Below, in pieces: positions 25,885 to 35,169 of a stretch of DNA of 64,000 nt (position 1 is the stretch's first letter; each line of letters opens with the position of its first letter). The stretch comes from Scybalomonas sp905214925 (lineage in GTDB: Bacteria; Bacillota; Clostridia; Lachnospirales; Lachnospiraceae), in contig CAJMOB010000001.1 in NCBI GenBank assembly GCA_905214925.1, positions 124,001 to 188,000 on the forward strand. Direction: 5' to 3'. The notes below the pieces were generated by a model, which saw only the letters and a program-made list of their open reading frames with translations, ran no database searches and was not told the DNA's origin. Position numbers and translations under genes: made by a program.

Positions 25885-26622
25885 TTAGTCGGTTCTTTGC
25901 TGATAAATAGCAGCTACTTTATCAATATCGCCTTGTGCGATAATTTTACCGTGCTCTAGCATAATTGCTTTGTTGCAAATACGCTTTACTTGTGGAAGGG
26001 AATGGGATACAAATAATACAGTTACCCCTTTATCAAATAAACCTTGTATTCTCTTCTCACATTTTCTTTTAAATTTGGCATCGCCAACTGCAAGAACTTC
26101 GTCCAAAATAAGGACATCTGGTTCTACAACCGTTGCAATTGCAAATCCAAGTCTTGAACGCATACCAGAAGAATAGTTCTTCACAGGTACATCAATAAAT
26201 TTACCAAGTTCTGAAAACTCTACAATCTCATCGAATTTCTCTTTTAAAAATTCTTTGGAATATCCAAGAACCGTTCCATAAAGGTAGATATTTTCTGCCC
26301 CAGTATACTCTCTTGCAAATCCTGCTCCAAGTTCTAATAATGGAACAATTTTTCCTTTTACGGTAACAGAACCTTCTGATGGCTTTAACACACCAGCAAT
26401 GACCTTTAATAAGGTACTCTTTCCTGCACCATTTAATCCTAAAATTCCAAGTCTATCGCCTTTATTCACCTGAAATGTCACATTATTTAAGGCTTTAAAC
26501 TCATTATACATAATTTCTTTTTTTACAAATTTAATAAAATATTCCTTTAAGTTGTCCACTTTTTGAGAGCTCATATTAAATGTCATGCTCACATTTTGGA
26601 CATCGACTACAACATTACTCAC
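25885..26622 (-). CDS. tagH: Teichoic acid/polysaccharide exporter ATPase (TagH/Wzt-like)
   Basis: ATP-binding subunit of an ABC-2 exporter that flips a lipid-linked polymer across the membrane. Walker A 'GLNGAGKSTLLKVIAG', the signature 'YSSGMRSRLGFA' and Walker B 'DVLILDEVLAVGD' are all present in 245 residues. The C-terminal extension seen in Bacillus TagH is absent, so the protein matches the short Wzt/TagH form without a substrate-recognition domain. The start is GTG, six bases after GGAGG. It lies 14 bases after the permease gene. Confidence 0.9.
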   Translation of the reverse strand: MSNVVVDVQNVSMTFNMSSQKVDNLKEYFIKFVKKEIMYNEFKALNNVTFQVNKGDRLGILGLNGAGKSTLLKVIAGVLKPSEGSVTVKGKIVPLLELGAGFAREYTGAENIYLYGTVLGYSKEFLKEKFDEIVEFSELGKFIDVPVKNYSSGMRSRLGFAIATVVEPDVLILDEVLAVGDAKFKRKCEKRIQGLFDKGVTVLFVSHSLPQVKRICNKAIMLEHGKIIAQGDIDKVAAIYQQRTD

Positions 26623-26636
26623 AGAGAACCTCCATT

Positions 26637-27416
26637 CTAAATGCTGAGAATAAACTTATCTTGTTTTTTATAAAACGCAACCATTCCTACGATTAAAATT
26701 ACAATGGTAAATCCAACGGAAATTGTAAGTGCTGTTGGATCTAATGGTTTTCCATCAATAATGCAATTTCTAAAATTCACAATGACAGAATAAAGTGGAT
26801 TAATATTTAAAATCCAAGAAAATCCTGTCTTCACTAATCGTTCTACTGGATAGAAAATGGCACTCGTATACATAACCATCATCAACACAACGTTCCATAA
26901 ATACTCTAAGTCACGGAAGAATACCGCCATTGTGGCTAACAACATTCCAACTCCATAACTCATAAACAGTACAATCACAAGTGGTACAATCGCTAACAAC
27001 GTATATTTTGTAAAAGGTACTTTTAATACGACTGCAACTCCTACCAGTACAATGAGCGAAATTAAAAATGTCACATAACTTGATAATGTACTTGATAATG
27101 GATAAATATATTTTGGTACATATACTTTTTTAATCATACCACTATTGGCTCGAATGGATTTCATGGCTGCCTTTGTGGCCGTGCTAAAAAAGGAATAAAG
27201 GAGTCTTCCTGTTAATACATAAACAGGGAACTGCTTATCCTTATTTCCAAACAATGTTCCAAACACAATGGTCAATACAATCATTGTCATTAACGGCTCA
27301 ATGAGTGTCCACAAAATTCCTAAATAGGATTTTCGATATTTTAACTTAATATCCTTTTTTACAAGCTCAATGAGAAGATGTCGGTACTTTAAAAAGTTTT
27401 GGATATATTGCTTCAT
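26637..27416 (-). CDS. tagG: Teichoic acid/polysaccharide exporter permease (TagG/Wzm-like)
   Basis: A 259-residue ABC-2 type membrane subunit with six membrane segments. The N-terminal 'LVKKDIKLKYRKSYLGILWT' interfacial helix and the 'YTSAIFYPVE' segment are characteristic of polysaccharide and teichoic acid exporters. The ATG follows AAGGAGAATAAG. It is the first gene of the minus-strand set tagG-tagH-tagD and has its own well-formed promoter. Confidence 0.9.
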   Translation of the reverse strand: MKQYIQNFLKYRHLLIELVKKDIKLKYRKSYLGILWTLIEPLMTMIVLTIVFGTLFGNKDKQFPVYVLTGRLLYSFFSTATKAAMKSIRANSGMIKKVYVPKYIYPLSSTLSSYVTFLISLIVLVGVAVVLKVPFTKYTLLAIVPLVIVLFMSYGVGMLLATMAVFFRDLEYLWNVVLMMVMYTSAIFYPVERLVKTGFSWILNINPLYSVIVNFRNCIIDGKPLDPTALTISVGFTIVILIVGMVAFYKKQDKFILSI

Positions 27417-27458
27417 CTTATTCTCCTTGCTTTCTTGTTTTCTTCTTTTCCTCGGTTC

Positions 27459-27487
27459 ATCTTAGACTATTCCAAACAAAAAGTCAA
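27459..27487 (-). promoter_or_regulatory. Promoter of the tagGHD operon
   Basis: On the minus strand TTGACT (27482-27487), 17-base spacer and TAAGAT (27459-27464), about 45 bases upstream of the permease ATG. Confidence 0.6.
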
Positions 27488-27508
27488 CTATAAGAACCTA
27501 ACTTTCCC

Positions 27509-27775
27509 CTAGAATTCACCAAGACCATTTTCAATTAAAGATTTTATCGCTTCCATTGCCTCTTTTTCATCTTCTCCATCACAAATAAGAGTAATTTCGT
27601 CTCCTTGTTTAATTTGAGCCGCCAAGACGTTTAAAAAACTCTTGGCATTGGCTTCTTTGTCTCGAATTTTAATCTTAATCGAACACTGATACTTTAGTGT
27701 TTCTTGACATAATACATTCGTTGGTCTTAAATGTAACCCTTGATCATTTCTAATTTTTATTTTTTCTGATACCAT
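27509..27775 (-). CDS. HPr family phosphocarrier protein
   Basis: An 88-residue HPr-like protein. His15 ('QGLHLRP'), the site phosphorylated by enzyme I, and Ser46 ('NAKSFLNVLAA'), the site used by HPr kinase in Firmicutes, are both at their usual positions. The residues after His15 (LRPTN) differ from the canonical ARPAA, so it may be a specialised or regulatory HPr rather than the main PTS carrier. It begins 15 bases after cdaR and is the last gene of the cyclic-di-AMP operon, where Firmicutes usually carry glmM. A link between carbon status and c-di-AMP is an inference. Confidence 0.88.
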   Translation of the reverse strand: MVSEKIKIRNDQGLHLRPTNVLCQETLKYQCSIKIKIRDKEANAKSFLNVLAAQIKQGDEITLICDGEDEKEAMEAIKSLIENGLGEF

Positions 27776-27790
27776 AAATCTACCCCTTCC

Positions 27791-29038
27791 TTATTGTGTT
27801 TCTTGTCCCTCTACTACCTTTTCCTCTAATTGAATGGTTATTTCTGGAATTTCTTCATAATATCCATTTTCTAATGTCTTTAGCTTTAACTTCACTTTAT
27901 GCGTACCAATTTCTACCCCCGATAAATCAATGGAAGGCATTAAATCAGCAATATCTAAATCTTTAATATTCTCTTGTTCTCCACGAACATTAACTGTGAT
28001 CTCCTTTTCTTCATAAGTTAACGTCATAGATTGGGATTGATTTTGTACTGAAATTCTATTAACTGGAATCTTAATTGTTTTTGTGTCCAATGGGACAATT
28101 TGAATTTTTACACGGACATCAGGGCTTTCTTGGGCTAATTTAATTCCATCTGGTAAATAATCTGTAATATCGATATTTTCCTCTGTATCTTCTGTAAGTC
28201 CTTCCACAGATAGCCCATCAACTAAAATCGTATCTAAATCTTTTAATTGCCCTTCCGTTCCCGCAATCGTAATGCTCTTTGGCTCTAATAAAACAGATTC
28301 TAATTGATATCCCTTTGCGACTTCTCCAACTGTTTCCACGCTTAAATCCACTTTCTTTGTTTTTAATAGATTGACAGATACTTCTACCCGCTCTACATTA
28401 CAAGAAAGCCTAGAGGAATCTAATTTATCCCCATCGTAGTTATAATAACTTGGTTCAACAGAGAAGGTTTCATCAGAAACTATGCCGTCAACACTCACAG
28501 TTGCTCTAACTTGATTGATTCGTTTAATCAAACTCTCTGGCCCTGTTACTTCTACAATATTTGGTGTTGGAATTTTTGTGCCAATTGCATATCCAGCACC
28601 TACGTCTCCTATGGTTTCTACCGTAACAGCAAACTGTTTTGTCGTCATGTTTTCCAATTTTACCTTTAAGGTATCAACACTACCTAAATTTTTTTCTTTT
28701 ATCTCTTCTTCGTAATGATTAACCGTTACGTTAATAGGAACTGCATTCGTAATCGATAATTTCGATAAATCGGCAGTCGCTTGAATATCAGCACGGGTTA
28801 GCTTATCAATAACACTTCTTTTTGCCTTTAAAGTAACCGTCACTTTATCCCCTTCTATAATATCCCACGTTTTATTCTTTTTTAAAAGAGTATCTTCATT
28901 GATAACGTTTACCGAAATATCCGTAAACGTCTTTGTCGTATATGGATTGTCAATATTTGTGACAAGAAGCCATATAATAATTGCCAAAATAACCGATAAT
29001 ACCTTCATTGCCCAATTATCAAGTATTTTATCTTTCAC
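27791..29038 (-). CDS. cdaR: CdaA regulator with YbbR domains
   Basis: A 415-residue membrane-anchored regulator of the diadenylate cyclase. One N-terminal membrane segment ('VLSVILAIIIWLLVTNI', ~12-30) is followed by about four YbbR repeats outside the cell, each with the pattern '...VEVTG'/'ITIAGTEGQLKDLD'. A GTG start at 29038 overlaps the end of cdaA by 11 bases, so the partners are made together. The role is known from the family: it binds CdaA in the membrane and tunes its activity. Confidence 0.93.
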   Translation of the reverse strand: MKDKILDNWAMKVLSVILAIIIWLLVTNIDNPYTTKTFTDISVNVINEDTLLKKNKTWDIIEGDKVTVTLKAKRSVIDKLTRADIQATADLSKLSITNAVPINVTVNHYEEEIKEKNLGSVDTLKVKLENMTTKQFAVTVETIGDVGAGYAIGTKIPTPNIVEVTGPESLIKRINQVRATVSVDGIVSDETFSVEPSYYNYDGDKLDSSRLSCNVERVEVSVNLLKTKKVDLSVETVGEVAKGYQLESVLLEPKSITIAGTEGQLKDLDTILVDGLSVEGLTEDTEENIDITDYLPDGIKLAQESPDVRVKIQIVPLDTKTIKIPVNRISVQNQSQSMTLTYEEKEITVNVRGEQENIKDLDIADLMPSIDLSGVEIGTHKVKLKLKTLENGYYEEIPEITIQLEEKVVEGQETQ

Positions 29039-29894
29039 GCTGATCCCTGCCCTTCCAAAAACGCCACTTTCTTTTTATCCGTGGTTCGCCTGTTGTTTTC
29101 TTCAGCATATGCCTAATGCGTTCTCCATCCACATTGCGAATAATCCTTCCATCTTTTGTAACGGAAATCTTTCCTGTTTCTTCTGACACGACAATGGTAA
29201 TGCTATCCGATACTTCACTAATTCCAATGGCTGCACGATGTCTCGTTCCAAGTTCTTTATTCACTTCTAAGCTATCGGTTAGTGGTAAGTAGCAGGTGGC
29301 AGCTACAATGCGATCCTTTCTTATGATAATTGCTCCATCATGCAATGGGGTATTGTGTTCAAAAATGTTTACTAATAACTGACTGCTTACAAGAGCATCA
29401 AGTGGAATCCCTGTTCGTTCATATTCCCCAAGAGCGACCTCTTCTTCCATAACAATCAATGCACCTGTTTTTGTCTTTGCAAGCTCATAAGTTGCTTTTA
29501 CAATTTCTGAAATGGTGCGATCCGAAAATCTCTCATCTTCTTTTTGTTCATCAAAGGGAATAATGCTTCCCAATAAATTTTTCCGCCCTAATTGCTCTAA
29601 TGCCCTTCTAAGCTCTGGTTGAAACACAATAATAATGGCTATAATTCCCACATTCAATGTCTTACTCAAAATCCACAAAATAGCATTGAGTTGGAAGATC
29701 AGTGCAAACACCGTGAATCCTAAAATCACAATAATCCCTTTAAATAAGGTCCATGCTCTCGTGCTTTTTACCCATCCAAGTATTTGATAAAATAAAAAGC
29801 TGATGATAATGATCTCCAACACATCGGTCCATCTGAGTTTGGGCAGTGATAACCAGTATAAATATTCTTGTAATGTTGCTGTAATGGTTTCCAC
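29028..29894 (-). CDS. cdaA: Diadenylate cyclase (c-di-AMP synthase)
   Basis: Makes cyclic di-AMP from two ATP, controlling potassium, osmolytes and wall stress. Three N-terminal membrane segments (~residues 20-90) precede the DAC domain with its two catalytic motifs, DGA ('LHDGAIIIRKDR') and RHR ('GTRHRAAIG'). Length 288 is standard. The GTG start overlaps the stop of the upstream membrane-protein gene by one base (TAGTG), with AAGGAAGT as ribosome binding site. It is in an operon with cdaR. Confidence 0.96.
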   Translation of the reverse strand: METITATLQEYLYWLSLPKLRWTDVLEIIIISFLFYQILGWVKSTRAWTLFKGIIVILGFTVFALIFQLNAILWILSKTLNVGIIAIIIVFQPELRRALEQLGRKNLLGSIIPFDEQKEDERFSDRTISEIVKATYELAKTKTGALIVMEEEVALGEYERTGIPLDALVSSQLLVNIFEHNTPLHDGAIIIRKDRIVAATCYLPLTDSLEVNKELGTRHRAAIGISEVSDSITIVVSEETGKISVTKDGRIIRNVDGERIRHMLKKTTGEPRIKRKWRFWKGRDQRER

Positions 29895-30868
29895 TATTTC
29901 ACTTCCTTGACTGATTCATTTGATTCACTATTATTTTTTACCCGTTTTCTCGTATTAATTCTTTTAATACTCACTTCTTTTTGTGCCACACTTACTTTCG
30001 GAATTGCTTTTACATAATAATAATATTCATCATCTTCAAATTGGACATATTCAACTCTTGAATAATCAACAATACATTTAAAAAATTGTACAACTAATCC
30101 GATGATAACAGCAACAATAAAACCGATTAGCATCGTTCCGATTTCCATTTCTACATCAAGCATAAATCCCAATGATAAAAATAATAACATTCCTGCGACG
30201 CCTCCGATAACAATGGCTTGATTCCATGCTTCATTGTGCTTCATGCGATAAAATACCCAAACAATTCCAATCACAAGTGCAAAAACAAGCACCATTAAAA
30301 GCATCTGCTTATCTTGAAATACTTGTTCTAATAAATAACGATAAACTTCGAATTCTCCATTCTGCGTTGTTCCAACTAAAGAAACCGTATCCTTTACATG
30401 AATGGAAAAAAAGTAAAGAAAAATTCCAAATCCCGTTGGAATAATTCCTGCTGGTCCTATGAGCATCCCCACCAAGATTGGCACTACATATGGCACTTGA
30501 AATGCAAATGCAATAGGAACCATAAGAATTGGTATACTCGTCTTTATTTCCAATCGAATATAAATTAAATAAGCCAATAAAAATAATACCATATAGACTA
30601 AAGCTATTTCTGGCAAAGCCGATACTAACTGAATCCCTGTATATAAAATAGATAGAAAAAAGATCGCTCCAAGAGGTAACCAAATACAAATAACGGAAAT
30701 TCCCAATAGAACACTCCACGTTCCTAGTAATTCTGAATATTCAAATAGCCCATTTAGCGACCAAAACAAAAGAAATGCCATAATAAATTTTCCTAATGGC
30801 TTCAATCCTCTTTGAAATCGTTGATAAACCCCTCGTATTTGCTCTCTAAAAATCAGTAAAGTCGTCAT
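29894..30868 (-). CDS. Polytopic membrane protein of the cdaA operon, function unknown
   Basis: A 324-residue protein with roughly nine or ten hydrophobic segments and a polar, basic C-terminal tail of about 45 residues ending in a Lys/Arg/Ser-rich stretch. I do not recognise the family. It begins within the last 23 bases of the preceding small gene and its stop overlaps the cdaA start, so the three are tightly coupled. This suggests a membrane partner or sensor in the c-di-AMP circuit, but nothing in the sequence shows a function. Confidence 0.75.
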   Translation of the reverse strand: MTTLLIFREQIRGVYQRFQRGLKPLGKFIMAFLLFWSLNGLFEYSELLGTWSVLLGISVICIWLPLGAIFFLSILYTGIQLVSALPEIALVYMVLFLLAYLIYIRLEIKTSIPILMVPIAFAFQVPYVVPILVGMLIGPAGIIPTGFGIFLYFFSIHVKDTVSLVGTTQNGEFEVYRYLLEQVFQDKQMLLMVLVFALVIGIVWVFYRMKHNEAWNQAIVIGGVAGMLLFLSLGFMLDVEMEIGTMLIGFIVAVIIGLVVQFFKCIVDYSRVEYVQFEDDEYYYYVKAIPKVSVAQKEVSIKRINTRKRVKNNSESNESVKEVK

Positions 30869-31298
30869 CGATCTTTGTATCTCCTCTCTCTTCTAATTCA
30901 TTATCACTCTCTTCCTCTTCATAAATACTACTAAGTTCTTTTAATATTTTATCATATTCTTCAATGACTCCTTTTGTCTGTTTGTATTTTTGTTTTGCTA
31001 AGTGCTTTGATATAAAGAAAAAGGATAGTAATAAAATAACATATCCTCCTCCTGCGATCAGTATAATTTTCTTATAGTCTAATTGCATCATGTAATCTAA
31101 AATATATTCGATACGAAGCCCGGCATATCCCGCTAAACAAATGCCATAAGCAATTGTTATTGCGATTAATGTCTTTAGTACCTGAAGGCGTACATAATCA
31201 GATTGATAATAAGAATTTATAATATACTGTTCTTTTCGTATCCGACTTTCACAAATGGCCAACTTACTCATTTGTTTCACTCGCTTTTCATTTACCAT
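30846..31298 (-). CDS. Small two-segment membrane protein, function unknown
   Basis: A 150-residue protein with two central membrane segments (~residues 42-64 and 78-98), a basic N-terminus and an acidic, helix-forming C-terminal tail ('EEEESDNELEERGD'). The start ATG has GGGAGTG upstream. It is the first gene of the operon with the unknown polytopic protein, cdaA, cdaR and the HPr-like gene. Family not recognised. Confidence 0.65.
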   Translation of the reverse strand: MVNEKRVKQMSKLAICESRIRKEQYIINSYYQSDYVRLQVLKTLIAITIAYGICLAGYAGLRIEYILDYMMQLDYKKIILIAGGGYVILLLSFFFISKHLAKQKYKQTKGVIEEYDKILKELSSIYEEEESDNELEERGDTKIDDDFTDF

Positions 31299-31483
31299 GG
31301 TTTCGTCACTCCCTTTCTATAAAACTATGAAAAACACAACAATAGAACTTCTCATAGTATCATCGTTACCATATAAGCCCATACATACAAATCATCTTTA
31401 TGGCATCTTATCTTTTCATGGATAAAAGAGCAGACTTCTGCCTTTTATCATAGCTATAAGTATAACATAGATTTGTTGAAAAC

Positions 31484-31528
31484 AAAACACACCTTATGAA
31501 ATTCGTAAAAATTCGTAAGGTGTGTTTT
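31484..31528 (-). terminator. Terminator after the first ASST gene
   Basis: A perfect 13-bp stem AAAACACACCTTA / TAAGGTGTGTTTT with a 19-base loop follows the ASST stop. The stem ends in an A/T run on both strands. A second, weaker hairpin around 31421-31449 (GATAAAAG / CTTTTATC) lies further downstream. Confidence 0.85.
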
Positions 31529-31553
31529 ATCATCTTTTCATCTTTATAAAATT

Positions 31554-33233
31554 TTATTCTGCAAAATAGAAATTTTCAAATGCGTATTTGTAAACACGAT
31601 ATACATAATTTCCATCTTTAAAGTCAAATTGGCGAATTAAATTGCCATCTTGATCATATTCCCCGTAATAACAAGCGGATTGATTTCCCTTTCCTACAGA
31701 GCCAGATGCTACAACAAAATTATCTCCATAATTTTCTGCACTACTTACATATGGAGAATAAGGAACATCGAACTCTTTTACTAACGTAAATGTTTTTGCA
31801 TTAGTATCCACTAAATAGCGGTAGTATTTAGAAGCCCCTGCTGGCATTCCATAACTTCCTGTTCCTTTATAATTATCCCACTTAATTTGTGGTCTTGTTC
31901 CTGAATAAGTAAAATTGTTATTAAACATATAAAGATAATATTGACCATCTTCTAATGCTTCACTTTCTTCTTTCATTACAGTAATCGAATGTTGCCCTGC
32001 CTGTGCAGTAAAATCTCCATCCTTTGTAAACACATACTGCTCATATGCCGTTCCTTCCCACATAGATTCGTCACAGATGAAATAAGAAAGTTTTGGCTCG
32101 GTATCAATATCCGTTACACAGATAATTGTGGAAGTTTCTCTAGAGCTTAATAATAAATCCCCTGTATTTGTTAACTGTAAACAATTAATATGGATCCAGT
32201 CTAATTTTTCTTTCTTGTCAGGCTGAACGGCATTTTCATATGCTTCTGGCATCAGATCTTTCATATCGATCAATTCTTTTGTAGCACCAGTTTTTAAATC
32301 CATACTTAAAATTAAATCTTCTACTGTATCTCCTTTTGTACTAGAAGCCAACATTAAAATACGATCTTGTTCTTCATCATAAATAAAATCATGATGCAAT
32401 TCGTAATCATTGCTAAACTTGTAGGTATTTACAATCTGTCCTAAATGGTTTACTTTGGCAATTTTATTAAAGCCATAGCTATACATAATACAATTGTCAA
32501 CAAATAAAAGTCTATCACTACGATATTCTCTTAATGGAAGTTCTCCTCTTAAAATGCCCTCGTTGTCATACATATAGACATTGGCATCAAAACTTTTACT
32601 ATGACCAAATGCTACATAGAGACCATTTTCTAGTTTTTGTGTACTTTCTCCATCTATGTACTCAGCTTTTTTTGTCACCTTAGAAGCAGCGGAAAGCATT
32701 TTTACCGTATGAGTAGAAGTTCCAATTGTCTCTCCATCTTTTTTTAATGTAAGAGTTACGGTATTTTCTTCTTCTGGCATAAATCCAAGCATCTGTGCTT
32801 GATAAAGGCCTTTTTCTTCTCCTGTATAAGCAGTCGCTTTAAATGTTCCATAATCTGCTGTAGATACCTCATACTCTAATGTGGCCCCTTCTTCTGCCTC
32901 AAAGTATACATTGACACTACAAGTATTCGTTCCATAAGGATTAATAATTAAGAGAGGATTTTCGATTGTGTAATTCCCTTTTTTTACCTCTTTATTAATT
33001 TTATTGGTTACGGTTTGCTGATAATCGAGATTCCAGAAGGAAACTGCTTTTGCATTATTGATCTCTTGAACTTCTCCATCTCCTGAATTTACCTGTTCAA
33101 TGGAAACATGCTGATTTAACCAAATTCTATCTTTTAAATTTGTTTCTTTCGCATATACAGCACCGCCAACTGCAACTCCTGCTAAACAAAGAACTGCTAT
33201 GGTCCTTGCCAAAACTTTCTTTCCATCCACCAT
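31554..33233 (-). CDS. Secreted aryl-sulfate sulfotransferase (ASST), paralogue 1
   Basis: PAPS-independent sulfotransferase that moves sulfate from one phenolic sulfate to another phenol outside the cell. The 559-residue protein starts with a cleavable-type signal peptide (no lipobox Cys), an ASST N-terminal beta domain ('NPYGTNTCSVNVYF') and a beta-propeller. Residues that by family position should form the active site are seen as 'ELHHDF', 'DWIHIN', 'SSRETS' and 'QAGQHSIT'. It is 66 bases downstream of paralogue 2 and likely shares its promoter; a weak hairpin lies in the gap. Unlike its two relatives it appears to be soluble or secreted, not lipid-anchored. Confidence 0.9.
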   Translation of the reverse strand: MVDGKKVLARTIAVLCLAGVAVGGAVYAKETNLKDRIWLNQHVSIEQVNSGDGEVQEINNAKAVSFWNLDYQQTVTNKINKEVKKGNYTIENPLLIINPYGTNTCSVNVYFEAEEGATLEYEVSTADYGTFKATAYTGEEKGLYQAQMLGFMPEEENTVTLTLKKDGETIGTSTHTVKMLSAASKVTKKAEYIDGESTQKLENGLYVAFGHSKSFDANVYMYDNEGILRGELPLREYRSDRLLFVDNCIMYSYGFNKIAKVNHLGQIVNTYKFSNDYELHHDFIYDEEQDRILMLASSTKGDTVEDLILSMDLKTGATKELIDMKDLMPEAYENAVQPDKKEKLDWIHINCLQLTNTGDLLLSSRETSTIICVTDIDTEPKLSYFICDESMWEGTAYEQYVFTKDGDFTAQAGQHSITVMKEESEALEDGQYYLYMFNNNFTYSGTRPQIKWDNYKGTGSYGMPAGASKYYRYLVDTNAKTFTLVKEFDVPYSPYVSSAENYGDNFVVASGSVGKGNQSACYYGEYDQDGNLIRQFDFKDGNYVYRVYKYAFENFYFAE

Positions 33234-33299
33234 ATTTTTGTACTTCCTTCCTATTCTTTTTTCACCGATGAAAAGCAGGCTATTTTAGCTTTTCACGTT

Positions 33300-35042
33300 T
33301 TACTTAGCAAACCAAATCCCTTTAAAATTATATTTGAAAGCCCGATAAATCGCTCTCTGATCGGAAGTTTCATATTGGGCAAGTAACTTTCCATTTTTAT
33401 TATATTCTCCAAATACTCTTGCAGAGCCAGAGCATACCACATAATGTGCTCCCACTTGTTCAGAACTACTAATATATCCAGAATAAGGAACAGCAAAAGA
33501 TTTTACTAAGCGAAACTCCTTCTTATTTTCATCCACTTCATATTCATAATAATAAGAATGTCTTTTCTCTACTGGTATTTGTGCTAATGTATAGCCACTC
33601 CAGTCAATATCTGGTCTTGTTCCTGAATAAGCTAAATTATTGTTGAACATATGAAGACGATATTTATCTTTTGTCTTACCTTCTATATAAGTGACTGTGT
33701 GCTGTCCTGCTTGTGCAGTAAAATCTCCATCTTTTGTATATACATATTTTTCATAAGCACTGCCTTTCCAAACTTCTTTATCGCATAAAATAGAACGAAG
33801 TTTTGGCTTTGTATATACATTATCCACTTTTACAATAGAAGATAACTCTCTAAAACTTAAAATTAAGTCTGTTCCATTGACACATTGAACCGTATTAATA
33901 TGGGCCCAGTCGAGAACTTTTTTACTCTCTGGTTTCTTAGCTTTTTCATATTCTTTTGGAAAAATATCTTTTAGATCCAAAAGCTCTTTTACCTTTCCTG
34001 TTCCAATGTCCACTTGTAACACAAGATCTTCTACAACAGAATCTCCCTTTTTACTTGCTAATATAATAAGAGAGTTTTGTGCTTTTTCATAAGTGAAATC
34101 ATGATGCATTGTGTAATCACCAAGAGAATAAATTTTCACTACTTGTCCTAATCGATTTACCTTTACAAGTTTGCTATATCCAACACCATAATAAAGATAA
34201 TTCCCTATTTGTAAGATTCGATCCGAACGATAACTTTCTAATGGTAATTCTGCTCGTATTCTTCCATCGTTGTCATAAATATTGACATTTGGTAGCTGTC
34301 CACCAACTCGTCCAAAGGATAGCATATAAAGTCCATCAGTCAATGTTACTTTCTTTGCTTTCGTTACTTTTAACTGCTCCTGGGCACTAGAACTCACTTT
34401 TGGAACTTGAATCGTAAATGATGTACTTTTTACCAGCTTGCCTTCCCGATTATATAATTTTAATGTAATCTGGTTTTTCTTATTCGGTACTAATCCAATG
34501 AGCTGATAGGCATGATTTGTTGTATATCCACTTTTCGTTCCTGCATTGAGCTTTTTTGTAAAATCTTTGATCTCTTTGTCAGCAACCGATATCGTATATT
34601 CTACTTGATATGACTCTTTTGTTTTAAAATACACGTTAGCAGAGCGTAGATTCGTTCCAAACGGATTATAGTAGACAAGAGGTTTTTTTATTGTATATTG
34701 ATTATTTTTTAACTGCTTATCAATTAAATCTTTCACCTTGGTCTGCTTTTCTTCTGTATAGACTTTTAATCCATCTTTCACTGGCAACCTATATTCTACA
34801 TTGCTAGAACTCTGTGATTTCATCGCCTTTTTAAAACTAACATCGGTCTTCTTTTGTACACTTTTTACTGCCTGTACTTGTTTTGTGGCTTCTTTTTGCG
34901 TACTCACTGTGTTTCCACAGGAAGGAAGCAAAACCATAGTACCAATTAACAAAAGACTTGTCTTAAAAAAACGTTTCCAATCTCTTCGTTGCTCTTTTAC
35001 CCTCTTTAACCCACTGTTTTGTACTTGCTTTTTCTTTGACAT
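33300..35042 (-). CDS. Aryl-sulfate sulfotransferase lipoprotein, paralogue 2
   Basis: A 580-residue ASST anchored as a lipoprotein: a very basic N-terminus, hydrophobic stretch and LPSC lipobox near residue 42. The ASST N-terminal domain 'YNPFGTNLRSANVYFKT' and active-site regions 'MHHDF', 'DWAHIN', 'SFRELS' and 'QAGQHTVT' are intact, so it should be active. It lies downstream of the histidine kinase gene but has its own promoter with a direct-repeat site, shared with paralogue 3. Natural substrates may include host or dietary phenol sulfates, as known for gut ASSTs; this is inference. Confidence 0.92.
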   Translation of the reverse strand: MSKKKQVQNSGLKRVKEQRRDWKRFFKTSLLLIGTMVLLPSCGNTVSTQKEATKQVQAVKSVQKKTDVSFKKAMKSQSSSNVEYRLPVKDGLKVYTEEKQTKVKDLIDKQLKNNQYTIKKPLVYYNPFGTNLRSANVYFKTKESYQVEYTISVADKEIKDFTKKLNAGTKSGYTTNHAYQLIGLVPNKKNQITLKLYNREGKLVKSTSFTIQVPKVSSSAQEQLKVTKAKKVTLTDGLYMLSFGRVGGQLPNVNIYDNDGRIRAELPLESYRSDRILQIGNYLYYGVGYSKLVKVNRLGQVVKIYSLGDYTMHHDFTYEKAQNSLIILASKKGDSVVEDLVLQVDIGTGKVKELLDLKDIFPKEYEKAKKPESKKVLDWAHINTVQCVNGTDLILSFRELSSIVKVDNVYTKPKLRSILCDKEVWKGSAYEKYVYTKDGDFTAQAGQHTVTYIEGKTKDKYRLHMFNNNLAYSGTRPDIDWSGYTLAQIPVEKRHSYYYEYEVDENKKEFRLVKSFAVPYSGYISSSEQVGAHYVVCSGSARVFGEYNKNGKLLAQYETSDQRAIYRAFKYNFKGIWFAK

Positions 35043-35125
35043 ATTACCTTTTTCCTCTTTCTCTTTTTATGAAGAGCAAACAGTATTACACTTTTGTGTA
35101 AATAAAGATATTTTCTGTCTGCTCT

Positions 35126-35156
35126 ATTGTATCGAATGAATTTGATGGTTTTGTGA
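35126..35156 (-). promoter_or_regulatory. ASST promoter with PhoB-type direct repeat (copy A)
   Basis: On the minus strand TCACAAA (35150-35156) and TCAAATT (35139-35145) are direct half-sites 11 bp apart, followed by -10 TACAAT (35126-35131). There is no separate -35. The same arrangement, with the same spacing, precedes paralogue 3 at 39210-39240. Confidence 0.65.
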
Positions 35157-35169
35157 GAAAATATATTTT

